64,000 nucleotides of DNA from Paenibacillus sp. FSL H8-0048 (GCF_038002825.1 NZ_JBBODF010000001.1:6696001-6760000), one strand, 5' to 3'. Shown: positions 23,045 through 32,449, counted from the stretch's first letter. Made by a program: numbers and translations. Notes: generated from the sequence alone by a model not told the origin.

Positions 23045-26000
23045 TCACTCCGCACGCCGGAGCGGAATCATGAAGGAGACGGTGGTTCCAAAGCCGGGGC
23101 GGCTCTGAATGGACAAGCCTTGCCCATAGCGTTCAATCAGCCTCCGGTTCGTATTCCAGATCCCGATACCGGAGCTCTTGTCTTTGTGCTTCATCAGCAG
23201 GCGGTCAATCTGCGCCTGCTCCATGCCTTTGCCATTGTCCTGCACCGTAAGCCGGACCTGCTCCTCCTCCTCTTCAATACGGATAGTCAGCAGGCCGCCC
23301 TCTATAAGACTGAGCAGCCCGTGACGGACGGCATTCTCGACCAGCGGCTGCAGGATCAGGGGAGGAACCCGCAGCAGTCCGGTATCATTCCGCTCCCACT
23401 TGACCTCCAGCCGTTCGCCGAAACGCACCTGCTCGATATATAAATAGGCTTCTACTAATGACAGCTCCTGCCTCAAATGAACCAATGAGCCGGTATTCAT
23501 CAGATCGAAGCTTGAGCGCAGATAGGCGGAGAAGGCCTCGATCAGCTGCTGCATCTGGCAGATATCAATGGTGCTGAGTGTGGCGATAGAGTTCAGGGCG
23601 TTGAACAGGAAGTGGGGGCGGATCTGCGCCTGAAGATAAGCGATCTCCAGCCGCAGGCTATGGTCGATCGTCTGCTTCAGCCGCGCCAGTCCGGTCACCC
23701 GGTATTTGAGTTCCAGGCTGTCTACCGGCTTGGTCACATAATCATTCGCCCCCTGCTGAAATCCGTAGTAGATCTCCTCGCGCATAGCGCGCGCCGTCAG
23801 CAGCAGCACAGGCAGCTCCGACGCAGGATACCGTTCCCTTACCCGGCGGGTCAGCTCATAGCCGGACATCCCGGGCATCATCACATCGGTAATGAGCAGA
23901 TCCCAGGCTTCCTCCTCCAGCCGGATCAGGGCTTCCTCCCCGCTTAACACAGAGGTCAACTGATAGATATCTTCATGCAAAATGGTCGAGAGCACCCGCA
24001 GATTAACGGGGTCATCGTCTACGGCCAAGATCTTCAGTACGTCTTCATCCGCATAGAGGCCGGAGGGGGACGGTGGTACCCCCGCCAGGAACGGCTCTTC
24101 GTCCTTATTACGCAAACGGATACTCCAGTCGGTGGATGCAGTACCCAGGGCTTCCACTGGGTCCACTGCTTCTGCCCTGCCGAGCCGCTCATCTATGCAG
24201 AAGGCTTCGTGTGCCAGCGGCAGGGTGAAGCGGAAGACTGAGCCTTCCCCAAGCCTGGACTCCACGCTCAGGCTCCCCCCGTGCAGCTCCACCAGCTGCC
24301 TGGTAATGCTAAGACCCAGACCCAGACCGCCGCGGTTCTGTCCGCCAGCCTGTTCATAAGGGAGGAAGATGCGGGCGAGAGCTTCTTCCTCCATCCCCAC
24401 ACCCGTGTCGGCCACGCTGACCAGCAGCTGCCCGTCCGCTTCTTCGGCAGTCACAAGGATGCTGCCGTGCTCTGTCCATTTCACTGCATTATGTACCAAA
24501 TTAAAGAGGATCTGAATCAGCCGCTTCTCATCAGCCCAGACGCGAGGCAGCAAAGCGGATACGCTTACATGAATCGTCAGGTTCTTGCCGTCCGTTAAGT
24601 AACGGAGCATATCCGCAGCTCCTGCGGCGATGGTATGGACGGACAGCGGAGCAGGATGAAGGACCATCCGGTTCTCGCGCAGCAGAGTGAGATCCAGCAG
24701 ATCATCCAGCAGCTGTGACATCTGCCGCCCGATCCGCACCATCAGCTCCAGGTCTCCGGCGTCTTCTTCCGGAGAGGCTATCCGCTTCTGGTCATATTCC
24801 GACTGGGCAATGCTCATCATGCCGTGCAGCGGAGTCCGCAGCTCATGTGAGGTATTCATCAGGAACTGATCCTTTTGCCTGTCTGCCTGCAAGAGCTGTT
24901 CGTAGAGCAGCCTGTTCTCATTGGAGCGCCGGATATATTGCTTCAGGGCATAGGAAGAGAATCCAATGATCGCAGCCAGAATATCGACCGGATAGAAGGG
25001 AAGATTCTTGTGATAATTATTCACGGTAGCTCCCCAGACCACGCCCGAGATCAGGCAGCAGGCGGTGAAGGTCAGGAAGGCGACATCTTTTTTGCGCTGA
25101 TAGACCATCCTTGCGAAGACAACGAACATCCAGCAGGGCGGAATCATATACAGCAGATTGAAGAATAGGATGGCATGGGTTAAGGCGACATGTATAGGCA
25201 ATACAGACAGGGCAAGCGTGTACAGCGCAAGAAGGAAGCTATACAGCTTAAATACGCGGCCGGACGCCGGGGTTCCATAGAACCTGTAAGTCAGCAGCAG
25301 CATGAAATAGACCATCCATAGATAAGACAGCATCTTGAGCTTGATCCCCCAGCTATAGCCAAGCGGCAGCACAATATATAACAGAAGATCATTATCTGTG
25401 CCAACAGAGACGGCGATTGTGACCAGCATAAGGGCAAACAGCAGCAGGGGCCAGTTCTTCTGGGACAGCAGATACAGGATGAAGACGTACAGCGCATGGA
25501 GGAGGAGAATAACAATGGTGGTCAATTGAAAAGCAGAGGAATACCACCGCTCTTTGATAATAGAGGATTGCGCGCCGAGACGGATGGAATAGGAGATTCC
25601 GCCTTTCGCCTCATGATCGAAATTGGCGGCTTGAACCAGAACAAGCATCTCCTGTGTTCCTTCAGGCAAGAAGTAGTGAACGGTATAGGGAACCGCCTTG
25701 GGCTGGTACAGCTCCCTGTCAGCAGCCGGCTGCCCCATGGTCCGCAGGACACGGCCGTTGACCTCAATCCGGGAAGAGGCCTGGATCTGCTGGACCCAGA
25801 AGCTATAGGGTTCATCCAGCGGCTGATCTACCAGAATGCGGAGGGCAAATGTGCCATAGCCCAGAGAGGAGCCGGACAGGGAATTCTTCCAGTTGCCTGG
25901 CACTTCAACAGGGACAGCGGCTCCGGCGGCGCCTGAGCGGATATCGCTTTCGCTGACCAGACGGTTCGGATAGAAAGACCAAGTCCCGTCAAGAACAACT

Positions 26001-26176
26001 GAATGGGTATCCTTGAAGGTCCAGCCGCGCAGATCAAGCACGCCTGCAGCCGCACCGGGCTGCTCCGGCAGGGCAAAAATCTGCTGCCATACCCTTTGCA
26101 TGCCTAACAACAGGGAGATATATATGACCACTAAGGTCAGATGTTTTAAGTAATATCTGGAATTTTTATTCATCAT
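23045..26176 (-). CDS. Hybrid sensor kinase with two kinase modules and a receiver
   Basis: The 1043-residue protein starts with a membrane anchor (residues ~10-30), an extracellular 7TMR-DISM-like beta domain (~45-200) and seven membrane helices (~210-400). It continues with a HisKA/HATPase pair (His ~443 in NTSHELRTPLHG; G boxes VSVADTGVGM and GGLGLGLSI), a receiver domain (~715-835; Asp ~763 in LITDVMMPGMSG) and a second, LytS/YesM-type kinase (His ~854 in IRPHFLFNALNSI; QDNGKGM and SSGIGIWN). Two unlike kinase cores in one chain are unusual. It likely senses a carbohydrate-like ligand through the DISM domain and signals to the BTAD regulator downstream. No clear SD precedes the double ATG start. 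Confidence 0.9.
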   Translation of the reverse strand: MMNKNSRYYLKHLTLVVIYISLLLGMQRVWQQIFALPEQPGAAAGVLDLRGWTFKDTHSVVLDGTWSFYPNRLVSESDIRSGAAGAAVPVEVPGNWKNSLSGSSLGYGTFALRILVDQPLDEPYSFWVQQIQASSRIEVNGRVLRTMGQPAADRELYQPKAVPYTVHYFLPEGTQEMLVLVQAANFDHEAKGGISYSIRLGAQSSIIKERWYSSAFQLTTIVILLLHALYVFILYLLSQKNWPLLLFALMLVTIAVSVGTDNDLLLYIVLPLGYSWGIKLKMLSYLWMVYFMLLLTYRFYGTPASGRVFKLYSFLLALYTLALSVLPIHVALTHAILFFNLLYMIPPCWMFVVFARMVYQRKKDVAFLTFTACCLISGVVWGATVNNYHKNLPFYPVDILAAIIGFSSYALKQYIRRSNENRLLYEQLLQADRQKDQFLMNTSHELRTPLHGMMSIAQSEYDQKRIASPEEDAGDLELMVRIGRQMSQLLDDLLDLTLLRENRMVLHPAPLSVHTIAAGAADMLRYLTDGKNLTIHVSVSALLPRVWADEKRLIQILFNLVHNAVKWTEHGSILVTAEEADGQLLVSVADTGVGMEEEALARIFLPYEQAGGQNRGGLGLGLSITRQLVELHGGSLSVESRLGEGSVFRFTLPLAHEAFCIDERLGRAEAVDPVEALGTASTDWSIRLRNKDEEPFLAGVPPSPSGLYADEDVLKILAVDDDPVNLRVLSTILHEDIYQLTSVLSGEEALIRLEEEAWDLLITDVMMPGMSGYELTRRVRERYPASELPVLLLTARAMREEIYYGFQQGANDYVTKPVDSLELKYRVTGLARLKQTIDHSLRLEIAYLQAQIRPHFLFNALNSIATLSTIDICQMQQLIEAFSAYLRSSFDLMNTGSLVHLRQELSLVEAYLYIEQVRFGERLEVKWERNDTGLLRVPPLILQPLVENAVRHGLLSLIEGGLLTIRIEEEEEQVRLTVQDNGKGMEQAQIDRLLMKHKDKSSGIGIWNTNRRLIERYGQGLSIQSRPGFGTTVSFMIPLRRAE

Positions 26177-26624
26177 AAATTAGAGAGTTCGACAACCTAA
26201 AGGAAGCACCTGCATAAAAATTAAATAAATTATTGAACAATTATCAGAGGACTGTGCGAAAAATTCACGAAAGATTCTGGCGCTGGGGCTGTGATTCGGT
26301 CTCGTTCTTTTGTCCTGCTTTCCAGGCGGGCCAATAATGCTGCTTGCATAACCCTTTCGCATAATGTCTTCTATTGCAGTCCTCTTTCGTGCATTTTCTT
26401 TCGTTGACGGCTCTCAGTCTTCCCATATGTGCATCCCTCCATAACGGTTCATTTCAAGTCAAGCCCATTATAGAGAACCCTCATAGACAAGAACTGAACA
26501 AAAATGGAAGTTTTATTCCATTATTTTTCAATCGTATTTCTCGTTCCCATTGCATATAGATGATGTACCGAGTCCATTAAATCCATAAAACTAAACAAGT
26601 CACCATCGTAAAGGAGGAGAGGCA
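26177..26624. other. Intergenic region upstream of the glycan locus
   Basis: The 448-bp gap separates the divergent kinase and ddhC genes. It contains a loosely inverted pair (AGGACTG near 26248 and CAGTCCT near 26377, both next to CTTTCGTG words) and a 7-bp hairpin with T-rich flank at 26503-26527. A plausible promoter for ddhC is not clear. No gene is supported. Confidence 0.45.
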
Positions 26625-27953
26625 TTGCCTACTGAAGCTTCAACCTTGCGTGAGCAAATACTGGAATTGACGGGCCAGTTCTACGGCAGCCGTTGGCCTG
26701 GACGGTCATTCGTGGCAGGCCGGGACTACGTACCGGTCAGCGGTAAGGTATTCGACGGGGAGGAGTTAATCAATCTAGTTGACGCTTCCCTGGATTTTCA
26801 TTTAACCGCAGGCAGGTATACCGCTGAGTTCGAGCGCCGCTTCTCCCAGATCATGGGGAAAAAGCATACGCTGCTGGTCAATTCCGGCTCCAGTGCGAAC
26901 CTGCTTGCCGTTGCGGCACTGACTTCGCCGCAGCTTGGCGAACGCCGCCTGCGGCCGGGGGATGAGGTCATTACAGTAGCCGCCGGATTCCCCACTACAG
27001 TGAACCCTCTGATTCAGCATGGGCTGATTCCCGTGTTCGTTGATGTAGAGCTGCCTACTTACAATATAGATACTTCACAGCTTGATGCGGCGCTCAGTTC
27101 CCGTACCAGAGCAGTAATGCTGGCGCACACACTGGGCAATCCGTTTGACCTCGCCAGTGTCAAGTCATTTGCAGACCGTCATAGTCTGTGGCTTATCGAG
27201 GATACCTGCGATGCGGTAGGATCGCTGTATGAAGGACAGCCGGCCGGTTCCTTTGGGGATTTGGCAACCGTCAGCTTCTTCCCGGCCCACCATATGACGA
27301 TGGGCGAGGGTGGCGCAGTGCTTACTTCCGGCGCCCGTCTTAAGAAAATCGTCGAATCTTTCCGCGACTGGGGCAGGGACTGCTGGTGCCAGCCGGGGGC
27401 CGACAATACCTGCGGCAAGCGGTATGACTGGACCAAAGGTGAACTGCCTGCCGGATACGACCACAAATATACGTATAGCCACATCGGCTACAATCTGAAG
27501 GCTACCGATATGCAGGCAGCCATCGGCGTAGCCCAACTGGAGAAGCTGGGTGGCTTCCATGCAGTCCGCAAACGCAACTTCGAGTATCTGAAGGAGCTGC
27601 TGAAGCCTGCGGAGGAATGGCTTATTCTCCCGGAAGCCACGCCGCGCAGCGAGCCGAGCTGGTTTGGCTTCCCGCTGACAGTGCGGGAAGAGTCGCCCTT
27701 AACGCGCAATGAGATCGTCCGCAAGCTGGAAGAGGCCCGCATCGGCACCCGGCTGCTGTTCGCCGGGAATCTGCTGAAGCAGCCGGCTTATTCCGGCGCG
27801 TCTTACCGTGTAGCCGGACCGCTGACCCAGACGGACAGGATTATGAACGATACCTTCTGGACAGGAATCTATCCGGGAGTTACACCGGAGATGCTGGACT
27901 ACACGGCAGAAGTGCTTCTAGGTCTGCTTGAAGGCAAGGGGGGAAAAGCATGA
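26625..27953 (+). CDS. ddhC: CDP-6-deoxy-4-keto-hexulose 3-dehydrase (E1)
   Basis: The TTG at 26625, 5-6 nt after AAGGAGGAG, gives 442 residues. It is a DegT/DnrJ-fold enzyme, but the usual PLP lysine is replaced by His in FFPAHHMTMGEGG (His222/223), and four cysteines (Cys195, Cys253, Cys255, Cys263, in DTCDAVG and DCWCQPGADNTCGK) form the [2Fe-2S] site. Both traits define E1/RfbH, which removes the C3 hydroxyl of CDP-4-keto-6-deoxyglucose with PMP on the way to 3,6-dideoxyhexoses. It overlaps the next gene by 4 nt. The partner reductase E3 (ddhD) is not in the window. Confidence 0.92.
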   Translation: MPTEASTLREQILELTGQFYGSRWPGRSFVAGRDYVPVSGKVFDGEELINLVDASLDFHLTAGRYTAEFERRFSQIMGKKHTLLVNSGSSANLLAVAALTSPQLGERRLRPGDEVITVAAGFPTTVNPLIQHGLIPVFVDVELPTYNIDTSQLDAALSSRTRAVMLAHTLGNPFDLASVKSFADRHSLWLIEDTCDAVGSLYEGQPAGSFGDLATVSFFPAHHMTMGEGGAVLTSGARLKKIVESFRDWGRDCWCQPGADNTCGKRYDWTKGELPAGYDHKYTYSHIGYNLKATDMQAAIGVAQLEKLGGFHAVRKRNFEYLKELLKPAEEWLILPEATPRSEPSWFGFPLTVREESPLTRNEIVRKLEEARIGTRLLFAGNLLKQPAYSGASYRVAGPLTQTDRIMNDTFWTGIYPGVTPEMLDYTAEVLLGLLEGKGGKA

Positions 27954-28726
27954 AGGTAGTCATACTGGCCGGGGGATACGGGACCCGGATCAGTGAAGAG
28001 ACCGATGTGAAGCCCAAGCCGATGATTGAGATCGGCGATAAGCCGCTGCTTGTGCATATTATGGAGCATTATGCCTCGTATGGCTTCGATGATTTTGTCA
28101 TTTGTTTGGGGTATTTGGGGCATGTCATCAAGAAATATTTTGCCGATTTCTACCTGCAGAGCTCGGATGTTTCGTTCGATTTCGGCAACGGCAATCAGAT
28201 CACCCGCCATAACCGGCAGCAGCGGAATTGGAAGGTAACGCTCGCGGACACGGGCAGGGAGGCAATGACTGGAGGAAGAATCCGGCAAGTCCACAAATAC
28301 ACCGGCAATGAACCATTCATGCTGACTTATGGCGACGGTATTGCAGATGTCAATATACCTGAGTTGTTGGACTTCCACCGCTCTCACGGAAAATTAGCGA
28401 CGGTTACCGCTGCACAGCCGGTAGGCCGTTTCGGTGCGCTGGAAATTGTAGAGGACACCAAGGTTACCGGCTTCGTAGAGAAGCCCAAAGGGGATGAAGG
28501 CTGGGTGAACGGCGGGTTCTTCGTACTCCAGCCCGAAGTATTCACTATGATCGAAGGTGACAGCACCGTCTGGGAGCAGGAGCCGCTCCGGGAGCTGGCC
28601 GCAAGGGATGAGCTAAGAGCTTACAAGCACCACGGCTTCTGGCAGCCGATGGACACACTCCGCGACAAGCGGAACCTGGAGCAGTTATGGCGGGAGGGAA
28701 GCCTCCCATGGATGAGAACGCAATGA
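27950..28726 (+). CDS. ddhA: Glucose-1-phosphate cytidylyltransferase
   Basis: The 258-residue protein begins VVILAGGYGTRISEET, the nucleotidyltransferase signature, with KPKPMIEIGDKPLL next to it, LTYGDGIADV near residue 124 and FVEKPKGDEGWVNGGFF near 178. These are diagnostic of RfbF/DdhA, which makes CDP-glucose from CTP and glucose-1-phosphate. ATGA overlap with ddhC indicates translational coupling. It supplies the substrate for the dehydratase encoded next. Confidence 0.94.
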   Translation: MKVVILAGGYGTRISEETDVKPKPMIEIGDKPLLVHIMEHYASYGFDDFVICLGYLGHVIKKYFADFYLQSSDVSFDFGNGNQITRHNRQQRNWKVTLADTGREAMTGGRIRQVHKYTGNEPFMLTYGDGIADVNIPELLDFHRSHGKLATVTAAQPVGRFGALEIVEDTKVTGFVEKPKGDEGWVNGGFFVLQPEVFTMIEGDSTVWEQEPLRELAARDELRAYKHHGFWQPMDTLRDKRNLEQLWREGSLPWMRTQ

Positions 28727-29808
28727 TACCTGCAGAATTCTGGAAGGGCCGCCGTGTCTTCGTGACCGGGCATACCGGCTTCAAGGGAAGCTGGCTCACC
28801 CGGTGGCTGACAATGCTGGGCGCAAGTGTGAGCGGCTATGCCTGGGACCGGGATGAGCATAAGCTCTTCCCGCTGATCGGAGCTGCGCCGGAAGTTCATA
28901 CGGTCTGGGGGGATGTGCGGAACCGGCAACGCCTGGATGCGGCGCTGCGTGAAGCGGCCCCGGAGGTGGTGTTCCATCTGGCTGCCCAGCCGCTGGTCCG
29001 TACCTCTTACCAGTTCCCTGCCGACACCTTCGAGGTGAATGTGATGGGAACGGTGAACCTGCTGGAGGCGGTCGCGAGCGCCGTTGATTCCGGCATTTCA
29101 GTGAAGGCCGTCGTCAACGTTACAACAGATAAATGCTATGACAACCGTGAATGGATCTGGGGCTACCGCGAGACCGATCCATTGGGCGGCTATGATCCTT
29201 ACTCTTCCAGCAAGGCATGTTCCGAGCTGGTGACGCAGGCTTACCGCAACAGCTATTTCCATCCGGTGCGCTATGCCGAGCATGGCGTAGCTATCGCTAC
29301 CGCGAGAGCGGGGAATGTCATCGGAGGCGGCGATGATTCCCTGGACCGGCTGGTACCGGACTGCCTGCGGGCATTCGCAGCAGGTAAGAGGCCGCTGCTG
29401 CGCAGCCCGGGGGCGACGCGGCCTTGGCAGCATGTATTAGAGCCGCTTGGCGGCTACCTGCTGCTGGCAGAGAAGCTGGTGCAGGGAGGAGCAGAGTATG
29501 CTGCTGCCTGGAACTTTGGACCCGGGGAGCAGAGTGTCCACAGTGTGCAGAAGGTTGCCACCCGGCTGGCAGAGCTCTGGGGAGAAGGAGCCTGTGTGGA
29601 TATCGTCAATTCCCCGGTGCTGCACGAGGCCGGGGAGCTGCAGCTTGACAGCACCAAGGCCCGCCGTCTGCTGGACTGGCGCTCGCGATGGACGGTAGAA
29701 CAAGCGCTGCAAAAGACCGTTGACTGGCAGCGGGCACTGGATGCAGAACAGGACATGCGGCGGATCAGTGAGCAGCAGATTCGGGAATATATGACAGTTA
29801 ACCTATAG
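28708..29808 (+). CDS. ddhB: CDP-glucose 4,6-dehydratase
   Basis: The ATG at 28708 follows GGGAGGG by 9 nt and gives 366 residues; it overlaps ddhA by 19 nt. The enzyme is an extended short-chain dehydrogenase: the NAD-binding motif is VFVTGHTGFKGSWL near residues 18-31, VTTDKCYDN and EWIWGYRETDPLGGYDPYSSSKAC carry the Thr-Asp-Lys and YxxxK catalytic residues. It converts CDP-glucose to CDP-4-keto-6-deoxyglucose, the substrate of DdhC. Downstream glycosyltransferases follow after 10 nt, suggesting one operon. Confidence 0.94.
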   Translation: MDENAMIPAEFWKGRRVFVTGHTGFKGSWLTRWLTMLGASVSGYAWDRDEHKLFPLIGAAPEVHTVWGDVRNRQRLDAALREAAPEVVFHLAAQPLVRTSYQFPADTFEVNVMGTVNLLEAVASAVDSGISVKAVVNVTTDKCYDNREWIWGYRETDPLGGYDPYSSSKACSELVTQAYRNSYFHPVRYAEHGVAIATARAGNVIGGGDDSLDRLVPDCLRAFAAGKRPLLRSPGATRPWQHVLEPLGGYLLLAEKLVQGGAEYAAAWNFGPGEQSVHSVQKVATRLAELWGEGACVDIVNSPVLHEAGELQLDSTKARRLLDWRSRWTVEQALQKTVDWQRALDAEQDMRRISEQQIREYMTVNL

Positions 29809-29818
29809 GAGGATACTA

Positions 29819-30919
29819 ATGATTACCATCAGTCTATGTATGATCGTACGCAATGAAGAGAACGGCCTGGGCCGTTGCCTGGATTGTGTCAAAGATATTG
29901 TCGATGAAATCGTCATTGTCGATACAGGCTCCACGGACCGGACTAAGGAAATTGCTGCAGAGTACGGTGCGCTGATTTATGATTTTGAATGGATTGACGA
30001 CTTCGCAGCGGCCCGTAACGAAGCCTTCAGCAAAGCCACAAAGGAATATATTCTTTGGCTGGATGCAGACGATACCATTGAAGAGATTGACCGTGAGAAA
30101 TTCAAGAAGCTGAAAGCGACGATGTCCACAGCATACCATTCAGTAAACATGCCCTACAATCTGGCGGTAGACAGCGAGGGGAGGGTCACCTCAAGCCTCC
30201 GTAGGAACCGGCTGGTCCGGCGGGAATGCAATTTTCAATGGATAGGCCCGGTACATGAGTATTTGGCAGCAGGTGGCCCTACTTTGGAGAGCGACGTATG
30301 CATTACACATAAGAAAGACAAATCTTATACGGACCGCAACCTGCGCATTTACCGTGGACGCGAGGCCAGAGGAGAGGAATTTTCACCGCGGGATTTATAT
30401 TACTTCGCCAATGAGCTTCGGGATCATGCCTTCAATGAAGAAGCGCTGGATTATTACGAAAAGTTTCTACAGACTGGTCAAGGATGGATTGAGGACAACT
30501 ATCAAGCCTGCCTGAAGATGGCTGAATGCCATGACCGCCTCGGGGACAAACAAGGAAAGCTGCAGGCGCTTTATCGAACCTTGAGTTACGATATTCCCCG
30601 TTCAGAGTTCTGCTGCCGCCTTGGGTATGATCTGATGGATCAAGGCCGTTATGATCACGCCATTTACTGGTTTGAGCTGGCTACTACCCTTCCCAAGAGG
30701 GAAACCATGGGCCTACAGGATATGACTTCCACTACTTGGGTTCCCCATCTGCAATTATGTGTATGTTATGACCGCTTAGGCCGGCATGTCAAAGCAAATT
30801 ACCACAACGAAGTCGCACTTTCCTACTATCCGTCGCACTCAAGTATGCTGAGTAACCGTAAATATTTCCAGGAGCTCCTAGGCGAATCATATGTGAATTT
30901 AATTCCAATTTCTTCATAA
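29819..30919 (+). CDS. GT2 glycosyltransferase with TPR-like C-terminal region
   Basis: The 366-residue protein has a GT-A domain (residues 1-~220) starting ITISLCMIVRNEENGLGRCL, with IVDTGSTDRTKEIA near 38 and the metal-binding ILWLDADDTIEE near 79, then ITHKKDKSYTDRNL and about 140 residues of TPR-like helical pairs (LYYFANELRDHAFNEEALDYYEKFL). It is a cytoplasmic transferase that probably glycosylates a protein. It is a close paralog of the gene at 37453. SD AGGAGG, 10 nt after ddhB; a strong terminator follows, so it closes the operon. Confidence 0.9.
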   Translation: MITISLCMIVRNEENGLGRCLDCVKDIVDEIVIVDTGSTDRTKEIAAEYGALIYDFEWIDDFAAARNEAFSKATKEYILWLDADDTIEEIDREKFKKLKATMSTAYHSVNMPYNLAVDSEGRVTSSLRRNRLVRRECNFQWIGPVHEYLAAGGPTLESDVCITHKKDKSYTDRNLRIYRGREARGEEFSPRDLYYFANELRDHAFNEEALDYYEKFLQTGQGWIEDNYQACLKMAECHDRLGDKQGKLQALYRTLSYDIPRSEFCCRLGYDLMDQGRYDHAIYWFELATTLPKRETMGLQDMTSTTWVPHLQLCVCYDRLGRHVKANYHNEVALSYYPSHSSMLSNRKYFQELLGESYVNLIPISS

Positions 30920-30945
30920 GTGCTAATATTTCCATTGCCAAATCA

Positions 30946-30991
30946 AAGAACGGACAACTGCTCAGGTAGGCAGTTATCCGTTCTTTTTTTG
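30946..30991 (+). terminator. Terminator of the ddh-glycosyltransferase operon
   Basis: A 17-bp stem with one mismatch (30946-30962 with 30971-30987) and eight T at 30984-30991 follow 27 nt after the stop codon. Confidence 0.9.
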
Positions 30992-31087
30992 ATTCCAAAT
31001 AACAAATAGGTATTTTTACACATTTATTTCAGGTCACATGAATACCATTAAAGTAAATAAGTCCACTTAATATTGAGGAGAGATGTT

Positions 31088-31492
31088 ATGGTACGCCATT
31101 ATACACAACTGGAATTAATTAATTTATCGAAGCTGCCACCGACTACTGTGAAGCGATGGCTAGATTATTTCTCTTATTTCGTGCAAGGAATACGCCAGGG
31201 CGACCAGATGCTCTATCCCTATGAAACTCTGAAACTGTTAAAACGGATCAGTGAGCTGCGCATGGAACGCTACCATTTAAGCACCATTGTACGTCTGCTG
31301 ATAGAAGAAGGATTCCCGATGTATAGTAAAGGAGAGCTGGACGCCCCTGCTTCAGAGCCACAGCAGAACAGCATTCCTGTAGCCGCGGCTGCGGAGACGG
31401 ACCGGCAGCAGCATCTCGTGACCTCTCTGTCGGCACTGGCCAATGAGCTGATCCGGCTTGCCGATCATCTGAAGCAATGGAAGGTGCAGTAG
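31088..31492 (+). CDS. Small MerR-like DNA-binding protein
   Basis: The ATG at 31088, 7 nt after GAGGAGA, gives 134 residues. The first ~75 residues look like a MerR-type winged helix (YTQLELINLSKLPPTTVKRWLDYF, then YPYETLKLLKRISELRMERYHLSTI), after which come a Pro/Ala/Gln linker and a short amphipathic helix. There is no metal or effector domain. It lies at the edge of the glycan and collagen locus and could be a sporulation-stage regulator; that is inference. Confidence 0.7.
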   Translation: MVRHYTQLELINLSKLPPTTVKRWLDYFSYFVQGIRQGDQMLYPYETLKLLKRISELRMERYHLSTIVRLLIEEGFPMYSKGELDAPASEPQQNSIPVAAAAETDRQQHLVTSLSALANELIRLADHLKQWKVQ

Positions 31493-31598
31493 AACCAAGC
31501 CGGTTGAACGGTGGATAAGACTGTTGATGTGCCCGGGGCTTGTCCATTCTACAGCTGCCAGTTTCAAGGGTGTAACGCCGAAGAACAACGGGAGCCCG

Positions 31599-31961
31599 TT
31601 ATTCTTCATCCTCCTCCACATCTGTCTCAGTTTCCGTAAGCTCATCTATCAATTTCTCAGAGAGACTGACAGAATCGCCCAGCAGTCGCAGAATCCGGTC
31701 CATCTTGCTTAGACTAAGCCACTGGCCCTTGGTTATCTCTTCTAACAATCTGGCGGTTGTGTTATTTAATTTAATAATGTTGTTAAAATTCATATTTCCG
31801 GGATTGGATTGCACGAAGGCCTGCATCGCTTCAGCTTCGGCATTGATGATGTGAGACAAGGACATCTCATTAATAGCGATTGAGGTCAGCAGGAGAGAGA
31901 TGCTTTCCTCTCGTGTAAGCGAGATATCGGGGGTGATATTGGGAATGTGAGGCATTGACAT
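31599..31961 (-). CDS. Small protein with the NITPTISLTR/LSHIINAE domain
   Basis: The 120-residue protein is almost entirely one domain: IPNITPDISLTREES at the start, LLTSIAINEMSLSHIINAEAEAMQAF around residues 24-50, an Asn-rich stretch and an acidic tail (ETETDVEEDEE). The same domain begins the collagen-like proteins at 54453 and 55585 (IPNITP or LPNITP, SIAMEELGLSHIINAEGEKLQY). Here it occurs alone with no collagen stalk. By analogy with BclA-type proteins, the domain may attach or assemble proteins at the spore surface. SD GGAGGAGATC precedes the ATG. Confidence 0.75.
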   Translation of the reverse strand: MSMPHIPNITPDISLTREESISLLLTSIAINEMSLSHIINAEAEAMQAFVQSNPGNMNFNNIIKLNNTTARLLEEITKGQWLSLSKMDRILRLLGDSVSLSEKLIDELTETETDVEEDEE

Positions 31962-32170
31962 GCAGATCTCCTCCAGAACTTGAAAGGTTGCCTTGCGCTT
32001 TGTTATCCAGTTATAGATATGTATACCTCAGACTAAGATTGTCCTATTCCTGTTATTCTTTGAAATCCGCCAAATCCGATATACCTTGGACGAATGGTGA
32101 TAGGGACAACTCAAAAGCACATATATATAACAGTAGCTAAATCAAAGCAGGCAACAGGGGGGATGAAGCA

Positions 32171-32449
32171 ATGCTACAGCGGGAACGGTTGATCAAAGCG
32201 ATTATTCTGGCTGCGGCGCTGGAGGAAGAAGCGGTCTCGGCTCTGATTGCGGTTGAAATCCGCAAGCTGGAATATATGTATGACGATGGGTACGGCTGGG
32301 ATGAAGAATTAGATATGGGGGGGCTTGAGGCCCTGCAAGAGGCGGTGGCAAGAATCATCACGGCCCTGGCCCAGCATCAGGCCATGATCTGCCGGACACT
32401 GGAAACCAGCAGACGGCTGGGGCGTGAGGTGAATAGGTATGAAGGCTGA
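32171..32449 (+). CDS. Small helical protein of unknown function
   Basis: The 92-residue protein is helical: LIKAIILAAALEEEAVSALI at the start, a Tyr/Asp/Gly-rich middle (YMYDDGYGWDEELDMG) and a second helix (ALQEAVARIITALAQHQAMI). It has SD GGGGGGATGAAG and overlaps the next gene by 11 nt, so the pair is co-translated. The helical pattern EEEAVSALIAVE loosely recalls the AMEELGLSHIINAE motif of its neighbours. I do not recognise a family. It is divergent from the 31599 gene. Confidence 0.6.
   Translation: MLQRERLIKAIILAAALEEEAVSALIAVEIRKLEYMYDDGYGWDEELDMGGLEALQEAVARIITALAQHQAMICRTLETSRRLGREVNRYEG

Noticed and set aside
28621..29756. Overlapping minus- and plus-strand ORFs inside ddhB
   Set aside because: High third-position GC leaves long open shadows; ddhB itself is unambiguous.
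31088..31492. Reading the MerR-like protein as a phage excisionase or prophage remnant
   Set aside because: No integrase, attachment site or phage gene lies nearby.
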